From assembly GCF_010560025.1 (NCBI RefSeq), contig NZ_SAIY01000012.1, positions 124,001 to 188,000 of the forward strand: 64,000 nt of DNA. The letters run 5' to 3'. Positions within the stretch are counted from its first letter, which is position 1, and every line of letters starts with the position of its first letter. This stretch comes from Verrucosispora sioxanthis. Its GTDB lineage: Bacteria; Actinomycetota; Actinomycetes; Mycobacteriales; Micromonosporaceae. The notes beneath the pieces were generated by a model that saw only the letters and a list, made by a program, of their open reading frames with translations, was not told the DNA's origin and ran no database searches. Positions 42,553 through 50,543 of this stretch are shown piece after piece. The position numbers were made by a program, and so were the translations under genes.

Positions 42553-43744
42553 CCACGTCCGACAACTCGATCAACTTCGGTGTCCAGCAGTCGGGTGGGG
42601 TGAGCCAGGTCGGCAACCAGGCAGTGGGACCGGGAGCACACGCCGTCGGTGGGGGACTGTGGGCCACCGCACCGGGGGTGGACCTGCCGGCCCTGATCAC
42701 GCAACTGGTGCAGACCCTCGACCGGCATCGTGACGAGTTGCCGGAGCCGGCTCGGGCGGTTGCCGCGGAACTGCGGGTCCAGCTGGCGCGGCCGGTTCCG
42801 GAGCCGGCCCGGGTCACGGCGCTGTTGCAGCGCCTGGCGGCGCTGGCCGCGCCGGTGGCACCGGTGGCCTCGGCCGTGACGGAGGTGTTGCGGGCGGTGC
42901 AGCAGGCGACCTGAGCCCGGGAAACCCACGCCGCCCGGCGCGCGCCCGGGGTTTGCGGCGAGCGCTCAGCCGGCGGTGGGACGACGCCGGTGTACGCGCC
43001 GAGGTCGACCGGACGGCCGGGGTCGACGTGGCGGGGCCGGTCGGGTTCGTCCGGCCGCAGCGGGGCGAGGGTGTCGGTGATCGCGTCGATGATCCGGTCG
43101 GTGGCCCGTCGGGCCGCGCCCGGCGTGCCAAGGGTCAGGTCGGTCAGCTCCACCGGGTCGCCGAAGTGCACCCGGACCGTCGGGCGACGGACCAGCGCGC
43201 GGACGATGCCGCCGAGCAGACCCTTGGGGGTCTGGTAGGGCAGCACCTCGTGGGATCCCCACTGGGCGACCGGCACGACGGGCGCACCGCAGGCCAGGGC
43301 GAGACGGGCGGCGCCGGTCTTGCCGCGTTCGGGCCACATGCCCGGGTCCAGGCCGATGCGTCCCTCCGGGTAGACCAGGATCGGCGCGCCGGCGGCCACC
43401 GCGGCGGCGGCGTCGTCCAAGGCCCGGTGTACGCCGCTGGTGCCCCGGTCGACGCGGATGTGCCCGGCGCGGCGCATCGCGACGCCGATCAGCGGGGCCC
43501 GGAACAGCCCGCCGGTGGCCATGATCCTGGGTGCCACCCGGCGGGCCCGGCAGGCCGCGGCGAGCACGATCGGGTCGAACGGGCTGATGTGGTTGGCGGC
43601 CAGGATCAGCGGTCCGCCGCGCAGCCGGGCCGGTATGTCGCCGGTGACCCGCAGCCGGGCCAGCATCCCGACGACGAGGCGCGCCAGCAGCAACGCGACG
43701 CGCCAGATCAGCGGCGGACGCCAGGGGGAGTGGGCTGCTTCCAT
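42434..43744 (-). CDS. 1-acyl-sn-glycerol-3-phosphate acyltransferase family; 3' end probably out of frame
   Basis: The first 260 residues are a PlsC-type acyltransferase. The catalytic motif is ANHISPFDPIVL, the substrate motif VYPEGRIG, and the C-terminal part VEVHFGDPVEL-like. It transfers an acyl group to lysophosphatidic acid or a related lipid at the membrane. As written, the frame runs on through about 480 antisense bases of the cassette genes to 42434. That tail (AWVSRAQVACCTARNTSV) looks non-coding. Adding one C near 42980 would end the protein at 42966 after VVPPAG, a natural length. The real 3' end is therefore most likely 42966. Confidence 0.75.
   Translation of the reverse strand: MEAAHSPWRPPLIWRVALLLARLVVGMLARLRVTGDIPARLRGGPLILAANHISPFDPIVLAAACRARRVAPRIMATGGLFRAPLIGVAMRRAGHIRVDRGTSGVHRALDDAAAAVAAGAPILVYPEGRIGLDPGMWPERGKTGAARLALACGAPVVPVAQWGSHEVLPYQTPKGLLGGIVRALVRRPTVRVHFGDPVELTDLTLGTPGAARRATDRIIDAITDTLAPLRPDEPDRPRHVDPGRPVDLGAYTGVVPPPAERSPQTPGARRAAWVSRAQVACCTARNTSVTAEATGATGAASAARRCNSAVTRAGSGTGRASWTRSSAATARAGSGNSSRCRSRVCTSCVIRAGRSTPGAVAHSPPPTACAPGPTAWLPTWLTPPDCWTPKLIELSDVVMTASRCRLDGSCPAATAALWCSAVPLAPRHRPPGYRRR
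42549..42914 (+). CDS. Small protein with N-terminal amyloid-like motif (cassette gene 3)
   Basis: Encodes 121 residues. Residues 7-31 (core GVQQSGGVSQVGNQAVGPG) match the C-terminal motif of the preceding protein at about 17 of 27 positions. The rest is helical: LPALITQLVQTLDRHRDELPEPARA and RVTALLQRLAALAAPVAPVASAVTEVLRAV. It may belong to one of the small actinobacterial DUF families with a Gly-rich N terminus (for example DUF5955-like); this is not certain. The ATG overlaps the previous stop, so expression is coupled. An acyltransferase frame on the other strand overlaps it entirely, but that overlap is probably an artefact of an indel. Confidence 0.7.
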   Translation: MTTSDNSINFGVQQSGGVSQVGNQAVGPGAHAVGGGLWATAPGVDLPALITQLVQTLDRHRDELPEPARAVAAELRVQLARPVPEPARVTALLQRLAALAAPVAPVASAVTEVLRAVQQAT

Positions 43745-43875
43745 CAGCGGGACATGATCGCACGGGGAACCGACGACGCGGCGCCCAGGGCGGGTCCTAC
43801 GGCAGGAGTGAGCAGGGTCATTGGTCCCGGTCCGGTTCGGGCCACCCGCCCCTGCCGATCCGTGTACGACGCGCA

Positions 43876-43900
43876 GTAGTATTTACTACGTCTTGTAGTA
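43876..43900. promoter_or_regulatory. BlaI/CopY-type operator at cydA promoter
   Basis: GTAGTA (43876-43881), TACTAC (43884-43889) and GTAGTA (43895-43900) form two overlapping inverted repeats with spacers of 2 and 5 bases. TACTAC/GTAGTA half sites are typical of actinobacterial BlaI/MecI-family repressors. No blaI gene is within the window, so a trans-acting regulator is inferred. Confidence 0.6.
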
Positions 43901-43920
43901 TGACTGGCTGGGGGTCGCAG

Positions 43921-45336
43921 GTGGACGCGTTGGACGTCGCCCGCTGGCAGTTCGGTGTCACCACCGTCTACCACTTTCTCTTCGTACCGCTGACCATCGG
44001 CCTGTCCGTCCTGGTCGCCATCCTGCAGACCCTCTGGCACCGCACCGGAGACGAGAAGTACCTCAAGCTCACCAAGTTCTACGGCAAACTCTTTCTGATC
44101 AACTTCGCCATGGGCGTCGTCACCGGCATCGTGCAGGAGTTCCAGTTCGGCATGAACTGGAGCGACTACTCCCGCTTCGTCGGCGACATCTTCGGCGCCC
44201 CCCTGGCCATCGAGGCCCTCGTCGCGTTCTTCCTCGAATCCACCTTCATCGGCTTGTGGATCTTCGGCTGGGACCGGCTGCCCAAACGCCTGCACCTGGC
44301 CAGCATCTGGGCCGCCGCCATCGGCACCAACCTGTCTGCGTACTTCATCCTCGCCGCGAACTCGTTCATGCAGAACCCGGTCGGCTACCGCTACAACCCG
44401 GACACCGGACGGGCCGAGCTGACCGACTTCGTCGCCGTGCTGACCAACAAGGTCGCCCTGATCACCTTCCCGCACACCATCGCCGGCGCCTTCCTGGTCG
44501 CCGGATCGCTGCTGGTGGCCGTCGCCCTGTGGCACCTGATCCGCAACCGCGACAGCGCCGACACCCCCGCCTACCGCTTCGCCGCCCGCTTCGGCGCCTG
44601 GGTCACCCTGGCCAGCGCCACCCTCGTCGTCATCACCGGCGACATCCAAGGCAAGATCATGACGCAGGTGCAGCCGATGAAGATGGCCGCCGCCGAGGGC
44701 CTCTACACCACCGAGAGCCCCGCCTCGTTCTCCGTCCTGACCATCGGCAGCCTCGACGGCAGCCGGGAACTGTTCGCCCTCAAGATCCCGTACCTGCTGT
44801 CCTACCTCGGCACCGGCGACCCCAACGGCACCGTGCAGGGCATCAACGACCTCCAGGCCCTCTACAGCGCCCAGTACGGCGCCGGCAGCTACACCCCGAT
44901 CATCCCGGTCACCTACTGGAGCTTCCGACTCATGATCGGCTTCGGGCTCGCCGCCGCCGCCATCGCCCTGCTGGTGCTCTGGACCCAACGAAAGGGCCGC
45001 ACCGTCCCGAACAGCAAGTGGCTGCTGCGCGCCGGCCTGGCCATGCCGATCCTGCCGCTGCTGGCCAACTCCTTCGGCTGGATCTTCACCGAGATGGGCC
45101 GCCAACCCTGGATCGTCTTCGGCGAGATGCTCACCCGTGACGGCGTGTCCCGCAGCGTCTCCCTGACCGAGGTGCTCACCTCCTTCACCGCCTTCACCCT
45201 CATCTACGCCGTCCTCGCCGTCATCGAGGTGAAACTGCTGATCCGCTACGCCAAGGCCGGCGTACCCGAGGTCACCCCGGCCCCCGAACCCGACGACACC
45301 GACGACGCCGAGCGTCCGCTCGCCTTCGCCTACTGA
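43921..45336 (+). CDS. cydA: Cytochrome bd oxidase subunit I
   Basis: Encodes 471 residues from a GTG giving VDALDVARWQFGVTTVYHFLFVPLT, which aligns with the usual CydA start; the His in VYH ligates haem b595. Nine membrane helices are visible. Other marks are NFAMGVVTGIVQEFQFGMNW and the conserved TEMGRQPW near the C terminus. The Q loop is of the short type common in Gram-positives. The enzyme is a terminal quinol oxidase with high oxygen affinity. GTG 43921 is preferred over ATG 43900 because the latter is inside the operator repeat and GGGGG precedes the GTG. Confidence 0.95.
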   Translation: MDALDVARWQFGVTTVYHFLFVPLTIGLSVLVAILQTLWHRTGDEKYLKLTKFYGKLFLINFAMGVVTGIVQEFQFGMNWSDYSRFVGDIFGAPLAIEALVAFFLESTFIGLWIFGWDRLPKRLHLASIWAAAIGTNLSAYFILAANSFMQNPVGYRYNPDTGRAELTDFVAVLTNKVALITFPHTIAGAFLVAGSLLVAVALWHLIRNRDSADTPAYRFAARFGAWVTLASATLVVITGDIQGKIMTQVQPMKMAAAEGLYTTESPASFSVLTIGSLDGSRELFALKIPYLLSYLGTGDPNGTVQGINDLQALYSAQYGAGSYTPIIPVTYWSFRLMIGFGLAAAAIALLVLWTQRKGRTVPNSKWLLRAGLAMPILPLLANSFGWIFTEMGRQPWIVFGEMLTRDGVSRSVSLTEVLTSFTAFTLIYAVLAVIEVKLLIRYAKAGVPEVTPAPEPDDTDDAERPLAFAY

Positions 45337-45351
45337 GCCCGGAGCCCCATC

Positions 45352-46350
45352 GTGGAACTGACCACCATCTGGTTTCTCCTCGTCGCCGTGCTGTTCACCG
45401 GCTACTTCATCCTCGAAGGCTTCGACTTCGGCGTCGGCATGCTGCTGCCCGTGCTCGGCCGCGACGACAAGGAACGCCGCGTCATGATCAACACGATCGG
45501 GCCGGTCTGGGACGGCAACGAGGTCTGGCTGATCACCGCCGGAGGCGCCATGTTCGCCGCCTTCCCCGAGTGGTACGCCACCCTCTTCTCCGGCTTCTAC
45601 CTGCCGCTGCTGCTCATCCTGCTGGCCCTGATCGCCCGCGGCGTGGCCTTCGAGTACCGCCACAAGCGCCCCGAGGCCTCCTGGAAACGCCGCTGGGACA
45701 AGGCCATCTTCTTCGGCTCGCTCGTTCCGGCGATTCTGTGGGGCGTGGCGTTCGCCAACATCCTGCGCGGCGTACCGCTGGACGCCGACCACGAGTACGT
45801 CGGCGGCCTGCTCAACCTGCTCAACCCGTACGCCCTGCTCGGCGGCGCGACCACCGCGGCGCTGTTCGCCACCCACGGCGCCGTCTTCGTCGCCCTCAAG
45901 ACCGTCGGCGACATCCGCGGCCGGGCCGCCGCGCTCGCCGTGCGCCTGGGCATCGCCGCCGCGGTCCTCGCGGTGGCCTTCCTGAGCTGGACCCTGACCA
46001 TCCGCTCCAGCACGGCCGCCGTCGTGCTCGCCGTCGCCGCCGCGCTCGCCCTGCTCGGCGGTCTCGCCGCGGCTCTGGTACGCCGCGAGGGCTGGGCCTT
46101 CACCGGCACCGCCACGGCGATCGGGCTGGCCGTGGCCACCCTGTTCGCCGCCCTGTTCCCGAACGTGCTGCCTTCCACGCTCGATCCCGCCGGCACGCTC
46201 ACCGCCACCAACGCCGCCTCCACCCCGTACACCCTGACGATCATGACCTGGGTGGCGGTGTTCTTCACCCCGATCGTGCTGGCCTACCAGGGCTGGACGT
46301 ACTGGGTGTTCCGCAAGCGCATCGGCGTGACCCACATCCCGCAGCACTGA
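45352..46350 (+). CDS. cydB: Cytochrome bd oxidase subunit II
   Basis: Encodes 332 residues with eight membrane helices. The CydB start MELTTIWFLLVAVLFTGYFILEGFDFGVGMLLP is clear, followed by GPVWDGNEVWLITAGGAMFAAFPEWYA. It begins 15 bases after cydA and completes the oxidase. No cydC or cydD exporter genes follow; a terminator hairpin does. Confidence 0.96.
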   Translation: MELTTIWFLLVAVLFTGYFILEGFDFGVGMLLPVLGRDDKERRVMINTIGPVWDGNEVWLITAGGAMFAAFPEWYATLFSGFYLPLLLILLALIARGVAFEYRHKRPEASWKRRWDKAIFFGSLVPAILWGVAFANILRGVPLDADHEYVGGLLNLLNPYALLGGATTAALFATHGAVFVALKTVGDIRGRAAALAVRLGIAAAVLAVAFLSWTLTIRSSTAAVVLAVAAALALLGGLAAALVRREGWAFTGTATAIGLAVATLFAALFPNVLPSTLDPAGTLTATNAASTPYTLTIMTWVAVFFTPIVLAYQGWTYWVFRKRIGVTHIPQH

Positions 46351-46358
46351 TCGGGCGG

Positions 46359-46391
46359 CGGGCGGGAATCCGGAAAGCCCGGGCCCGCCCG
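46359..46391. terminator. Terminator between cydB and a regulator gene
   Basis: An 8-bp GC stem (CGGGCGGG at 46359-46366 with 46384-46391) lies between the convergent cydB and regulator genes. The stop of the latter is just past the stem. Confidence 0.6.
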
Positions 46392-46395
46392 TCCG

Positions 46396-46833
46396 TCACG
46401 CCGCCGCCAGGGTCTGCTCGGCGCGGCGGCGCACCACCTCCAGCACCCGGACCGCCGCCGCCAGGTCGTCGGCGGAAAGATCGGCCCACAGCCGGGCGCC
46501 GATCTCGGCGGAAGCTGCGGCGACCAGCTGCTGCGTGTGCCGTCCGGTCGGGGTCATCGCGACCCGGGAGGCGTCGGTGGGCAGCGGTGCCACAAGCGTC
46601 GCCGCGATCAGCTCGGCCAGCGTGGCGTGCGCCGTCGCGGTCGACACCTTCAGCGCGTCGACCAGCCGGCGGGCGGCCTCGACGCGGGGGAGCGGAGCAT
46701 CGGCGGCGGCCAGCGCGTTGAGCAGCAACGCCTGCGCGAAGGTCAAGCCGAGGCGGCCCAACTCCCGCTCCAGCACCGCCCGGGCGGCGTAGTGGGTCCG
46801 GCCGAGAATCTGCCCGTTGAGGGTGGTGGACAT
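46396..46833 (-). CDS. MarR-like winged-helix regulator
   Basis: Encodes 145 residues. The wHTH region reads TFAQALLLNALAAADAPLPRVEAARRLVDALKVSTATAHATLAELI, and a C-terminal helical dimerisation part follows. The recognition helix is less typical than in the neighbouring MarR gene. It is divergent from the MarR/OsmC pair. Two tandem TTGGC-N3-GCCAA palindromes lie just before its start and probably are its operator. Confidence 0.8.
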   Translation of the reverse strand: MSTTLNGQILGRTHYAARAVLERELGRLGLTFAQALLLNALAAADAPLPRVEAARRLVDALKVSTATAHATLAELIAATLVAPLPTDASRVAMTPTGRHTQQLVAAASAEIGARLWADLSADDLAAAVRVLEVVRRRAEQTLAAA

Positions 46834-46848
46834 GTCAACCCCTATTCA

Positions 46849-46876
46849 TTGGCAACGCCAACATTGGCATGGCCAA
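46849..46876. promoter_or_regulatory. Tandem palindromic operators TTGGC-N3-GCCAA
   Basis: Two 13-bp palindromes, TTGGCAACGCCAA (46849-46861) and TTGGCATGGCCAA (46864-46876), repeat with a 15-base period between divergent regulator genes. The first begins 16 bases from the minus-strand start codon, a position expected for autorepression. Confidence 0.75.
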
Positions 46877-46926
46877 CATAACACGGGTCGTGGGTGCCGC
46901 CAACGAAATCGCGTACAGTCACCCCC

Positions 46927-47385
46927 ATGGAGCACCCCAGCGCCCCCACCCCCGGCCGACTACGCACCACCCCCAGCTGGCTGCTCACCCAGACCGCCAC
47001 CCACGCCGCGCGCCTCGTCACCACCGCACTCGGCGCCCACCACGCCCGCGGCTACCACTACCGACTGCTGGCGACCCTCGCCGAAACCGGCCCCGCCAGC
47101 CAGGCCGACCTCGGCCGGCACAGCGGCATCGACCGCAGCGACATCGTCGCCACCCTCAACGACCTCGCCGACCGCCACCTCGTACGCCGCCAACCCGACC
47201 CCACCGACCGGCGCCGCAACATCGTCCACATCACACCCGCCGGCCGACGCGAACTCACCACCCTGCAACACGCCCTCGACACCGCCCAGGACACCCTGCT
47301 CGCACCACTGGACCCCACCGACCGCCGCGAACTCGTCCGCCTACTCGACCTCCTGCTCACCCACCACAACGAACCGAAAGGCTGA
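46927..47385 (+). CDS. MarR family transcriptional regulator
   Basis: Encodes 152 residues. The wHTH is GPASQADLGRHSGIDRSDIVATLNDLADRHLVRRQPDPTDRRRNIVHIT. The start ATG 46927 lies 7 bases after TACAGT, a good -10, so the transcript may be nearly leaderless. It is followed after two bases by the OsmC gene. MarR plus OsmC/Ohr pairs are common peroxide-sensing units, but the redox Cys of OhrR is not seen here. Confidence 0.9.
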   Translation: MEHPSAPTPGRLRTTPSWLLTQTATHAARLVTTALGAHHARGYHYRLLATLAETGPASQADLGRHSGIDRSDIVATLNDLADRHLVRRQPDPTDRRRNIVHITPAGRRELTTLQHALDTAQDTLLAPLDPTDRRELVRLLDLLLTHHNEPKG

Positions 47386-47387
47386 GC

Positions 47388-47855
47388 ATGCCCCGCACCC
47401 ACCACTACGCCACCACCGTCACCTGGACCGGCAACCTCGGCACCGGCACCAGCGGCTACCGCGACTACCGACGCGACCACGACATCACCACCGACGGCCG
47501 CCCACCCATTCCCGGCAGCTCCGACCCCACCTTCCACGGCAACCGGACCCGCTGGAACCCCGAACAACTCCTCCTGGCCGCCCTGTCCCAGTGCCACATG
47601 CTCGCCTACCTGCACCTGTGCGCCGACAACGGCATCGTCGTCACCGACTACGTCGACCACGCCACCGGCACCATGACCACCGACAACACCGGCAACGGCC
47701 ACTTCACCGAGGTCACCCTGCGACCCCGGGTCACCGTCGCCGACCCCACCACCACCGACATCGCCACCGCCCTGCACGACGACGCCCACCACACCTGCTT
47801 CATCGCCAACTCGGTCAACTTCCCGGTCCGCCACGAGCCCGTCACCACCACCTGA
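47388..47855 (+). CDS. OsmC/Ohr family peroxidase
   Basis: Encodes 155 residues. The two catalytic Cys are in LLLAALSQCHMLAYLHLCADNG and DAHHTCFIANSVNFPV, and the catalytic Arg region is WNPEQLLL. Members reduce organic hydroperoxides. The ATG lies two bases after the marR stop, so the two are one operon. Confidence 0.92.
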   Translation: MPRTHHYATTVTWTGNLGTGTSGYRDYRRDHDITTDGRPPIPGSSDPTFHGNRTRWNPEQLLLAALSQCHMLAYLHLCADNGIVVTDYVDHATGTMTTDNTGNGHFTEVTLRPRVTVADPTTTDIATALHDDAHHTCFIANSVNFPVRHEPVTTT

Positions 47856-47907
47856 ACCCACCGGAAAATGCGGTCGACCGCACCACCACGACCGCTATCG
47901 TCGGCCC

Positions 47908-49074
47908 GTGCCCGACGTGCGTGAACTCACCCCCGACGACCTGAACGACGCCTGGCAGCTCGGCCGGCTCGCCTTCGGCTCCGACCCGCAACCACCCCCA
48001 CCACCGAACCCCACCGGCCGCACCCTCTACGGCGCCTTCGACCCCACCGGCACCCTCATCGGCAAAGCCGTCGACCTGCACGACGACCAGTGGTGGACCG
48101 GACACGCCGTACCCGCCGCCGACGTCGCCGGCGTCGCCGTCACCCCCGAGGCACGCGGCACCGGAGTAGGCCGAGCCCTGCTGAAAACCCTGCTCCGCAA
48201 CGCCCGCGACCGCGGCGCCGCCGTCAGCACGCTGTTCCCCACCACCGCCGCCCCCTACCGCGCCTGCGGCTGGGAGATCACCGGACAGCTCCGCACCCTC
48301 GACCTGCCCACCGCCACCCTGCCCCGGCACCGCCCCGACCCACGGCTGACCGTCCGCGCCGGCACCACCGCCGACCTGCCCGCCACCGCCGAGCTCCACC
48401 GCCGCGTCGCCCACCACCGCAACGGCCTGCTCACCCGCACCCACCCCCGGTTCACCGCCACCGACGAGCTGCCCTACGACGGGCTCACCCTCGTCGAACA
48501 CGACGGACACCTGCTCGGGTACGCCGGCTGGGACCGTGGCCGCGGCTACGGCCCCGACGCCGTCCTCACCGTCGAAGACATCCTCGCCACCACCGCCGAC
48601 GCCGCCCGCGCCCTCGTCGGCGTCCTCGCCAGCTGGCACAGCGTCACCCCGACCCTGCGCCTGGCCCCGCTACCCGGCGACACCATCAGCACCCACCTGC
48701 CCCTGGAACGCGCCCGCGAACACGAACGCGACGCCTGGATGCACCGACCCGTCGACGTCGTCCGCGCCGTACAGACCCGCGGCTGGCCCACCCACACCCA
48801 CGGCCAGGTCACCTTCACCCTCACCGACGACCTCGCCGACTGGAACACCGGCACCTGGCGACTCACCGTCGCCGACGGCCACGCCGACCTGCACCACACC
48901 ACCGACGACGCCGACCTGCACCTGACCGTACGCGGCTTCGCCCGCCTCTACACCGGCACCGCCACCGCCCGCACCCTCGCCGAAACCGGACTGCTGCACC
49001 ACACCACACCCGACCCGAGCGCCCTGGACCTGCTCGCCGCCGGACCCACCGCCCACCTCATCGACTACTTCTGA
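47908..49074 (+). CDS. Eis-like GNAT N-acetyltransferase
   Basis: Encodes 388 residues. The first GNAT domain has VAGVAVTPEARGTGVGRALLKTLLRNARDRGAAVSTLFPTTAAPYRACGWE, the acetyl-CoA loop and the Eis-type catalytic Tyr region. A second GNAT-like domain and an SCP2-like C-terminal domain follow. The protein ends in IDYF, and the free C-terminal carboxylate acts as base in Eis. Eis proteins acetylate aminoglycosides and protein amines at several positions. Whether this one confers kanamycin resistance is unknown. Confidence 0.88.
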   Translation: MPDVRELTPDDLNDAWQLGRLAFGSDPQPPPPPNPTGRTLYGAFDPTGTLIGKAVDLHDDQWWTGHAVPAADVAGVAVTPEARGTGVGRALLKTLLRNARDRGAAVSTLFPTTAAPYRACGWEITGQLRTLDLPTATLPRHRPDPRLTVRAGTTADLPATAELHRRVAHHRNGLLTRTHPRFTATDELPYDGLTLVEHDGHLLGYAGWDRGRGYGPDAVLTVEDILATTADAARALVGVLASWHSVTPTLRLAPLPGDTISTHLPLERAREHERDAWMHRPVDVVRAVQTRGWPTHTHGQVTFTLTDDLADWNTGTWRLTVADGHADLHHTTDDADLHLTVRGFARLYTGTATARTLAETGLLHHTTPDPSALDLLAAGPTAHLIDYF

Positions 49075-49080
49075 CAGACG

Positions 49081-49123
49081 CCGGTGGCCCGGCCCGGCAG
49101 GGGATGCCGGACCGGGCCACCGG
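49081..49123. terminator. Bidirectional terminator
   Basis: A 12-bp perfect stem CCGGTGGCCCGG (49081-49092 with 49112-49123) and an inner CCGGC/GCCGG stem lie between the convergent Eis-like and DUF6319-like genes. Confidence 0.85.
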
Positions 49124-49136
49124 TCGGATCGAAACC

Positions 49137-49868
49137 TCAGCCCGCCTCGCGCAACTCCGCCAACCGGGCCTCGATCTCCGCCAACTCCGCCCGCAACTTC
49201 TCCGCCTGCCGCTCCGCCTCCGACCGCTCCGCCGCCAGGATCTGCTCCACCGCCTCGTGCACCCCCGGCACGTCCACCAACGCCACCATCCGCAGCGCCT
49301 CCGCCGGCTTGAGCACGTACGGCTTGGCCAACACCTTCCCACCCTGCTGCGCCGCGACCGTCCACTCGCCCTCGGCATAGGCCAACGTGACCGTCAGACC
49401 CGCCGGCCCCTTCGGCTTCGTCGCCTTCACCGCCCGCCGAGCCGGCTTCGCCTCCACCTTCGACCCCACCGTCTCGTCCACCCTCGGCTCCTCCCGACCC
49501 GACTGCTCCTCACGACCCGGCTGCTCCTCACGGCGCTGCTGCGGTGCCCGGTCCAACACGAACTCCGGCGCCACCGCCGCCGGCTCGACCGGCGCCGACT
49601 CCACCTTCGGCTCCGCCGGCCGCCGACCCGCACCCCGCGGCGCCACCGCCACATCGGCGGGGGAGAAGGGCAACTCGTCGCGCCCGAACCGCACCACCAC
49701 GAACTCGTCGGACTCCGCCGGATCGGTCAACTCCACCACCTGACCCAGCTGACCGGCGACCTGACCCGCCGCCGCCGTGAACACCACCTTCGGCTTACGG
49801 CCCGCGGCCAACGCCTCCCGGATGCCGCGTACCTCGTCCTCGGACAAACCCTGACCAGCGGCACCCAT
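49137..49868 (-). CDS. DUF6319-like protein with charged linker and coiled coil
   Basis: Encodes 243 residues. The N-terminal part (LSEDEVRGIREALAAGRKPKVVFTAAAGQVAGQLGQVVEL, then DELPFSPADV) resembles actinobacterial DUF6319 proteins. A 60-residue Arg/Glu/Pro-rich linker follows with repeats of REEQ(P/S)GREE. A second small domain (VTLAYAEGEWTVAAQQGGKVLAKPYVLKPAEAL) and a final 40-residue coiled coil end the protein. No function is known. Confidence 0.7.
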   Translation of the reverse strand: MGAAGQGLSEDEVRGIREALAAGRKPKVVFTAAAGQVAGQLGQVVELTDPAESDEFVVVRFGRDELPFSPADVAVAPRGAGRRPAEPKVESAPVEPAAVAPEFVLDRAPQQRREEQPGREEQSGREEPRVDETVGSKVEAKPARRAVKATKPKGPAGLTVTLAYAEGEWTVAAQQGGKVLAKPYVLKPAEALRMVALVDVPGVHEAVEQILAAERSEAERQAEKLRAELAEIEARLAELREAG

Positions 49869-49940
49869 CGCCCAACCTCATTCCTCGTACACGTGTTCAG
49901 CCGCCTGCCTTGATACCAGCCGCCAGCGACAACACGAAGA

Positions 49941-50402
49941 TCAGCCCCCCAACGCCCGCAACGCCCGATCGGCATGCTCGTGCATGCCCAACTCGCTGTG
50001 CACCACCTCGACGACCCGCCGATCGACCCCGATCACGAACGTCATCCGCCGCGTACTCAACGAACCCAACGGCAGCCGCCGCCGCACCCCGAACCGATCC
50101 GCCACCACACCGTCCGCATCCGACAACAACGGATAGTCGAACCCGTGCAGCCGCGAGAACTCCGCCTGACGCCGCACCGAATCCCGACTGATGCCCACCC
50201 GCTGCGCACCCACCGCCGCGAACTCCGTCGCCAGATCCCGGAAGTGACAACTCTCCGCCGTGCACCCCCGCGTCATCGCCGCCGGATAGAAGAACAACAC
50301 CACCGGCCCCGCCGCCAAGAACTCCGTCAACCGCCGCGGCCGACCCGTCTCGTCCGGCAATTCGAAATCGTCGACCAGATCACCGACAGCCACACCCGCC
50401 AC
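49941..50402 (-). CDS. Peroxiredoxin, BCP/PrxQ type
   Basis: Encodes 153 residues. The active-site stretch VVLFFYPAAMTRGCTAESCHFRDL has the peroxidatic Cys and a resolving Cys five residues later, as in atypical two-Cys BCP enzymes. QRVGISRDSVRRQAEFSRLHGFDYPLLSDADG follows. It reduces peroxides using thioredoxin or mycoredoxin. The GTG at 50402 is the family start; the frame is open far upstream but is a shadow of the SDR gene. Confidence 0.92.
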   Translation of the reverse strand: MAGVAVGDLVDDFELPDETGRPRRLTEFLAAGPVVLFFYPAAMTRGCTAESCHFRDLATEFAAVGAQRVGISRDSVRRQAEFSRLHGFDYPLLSDADGVVADRFGVRRRLPLGSLSTRRMTFVIGVDRRVVEVVHSELGMHEHADRALRALGG

Positions 50403-50543
50403 AGGCCCTCCCCACCGACACGGTCGCCGCGAGCGTATGCCATCACCCACCACCGGCCGTGCGCTCCACCACACCGCGCTACCCGCCACCGTGACCACGC
50501 CGGTAACGTCCCCGACACCGGCTCGGGGCAGGGGAGAGGTCCA

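Noticed and set aside
43744..46347. 867-codon minus-strand frame opposite cydAB
   Set aside because: Extremely Gly/Glu/Asp-rich antisense of cydA and cydB; no ribosome site and no domain.
48090..49913. 607-codon plus-strand frame over the Eis-like and DUF6319-like genes
   Set aside because: His/Pro/Arg-rich shadow that crosses a terminator and two real convergent genes.
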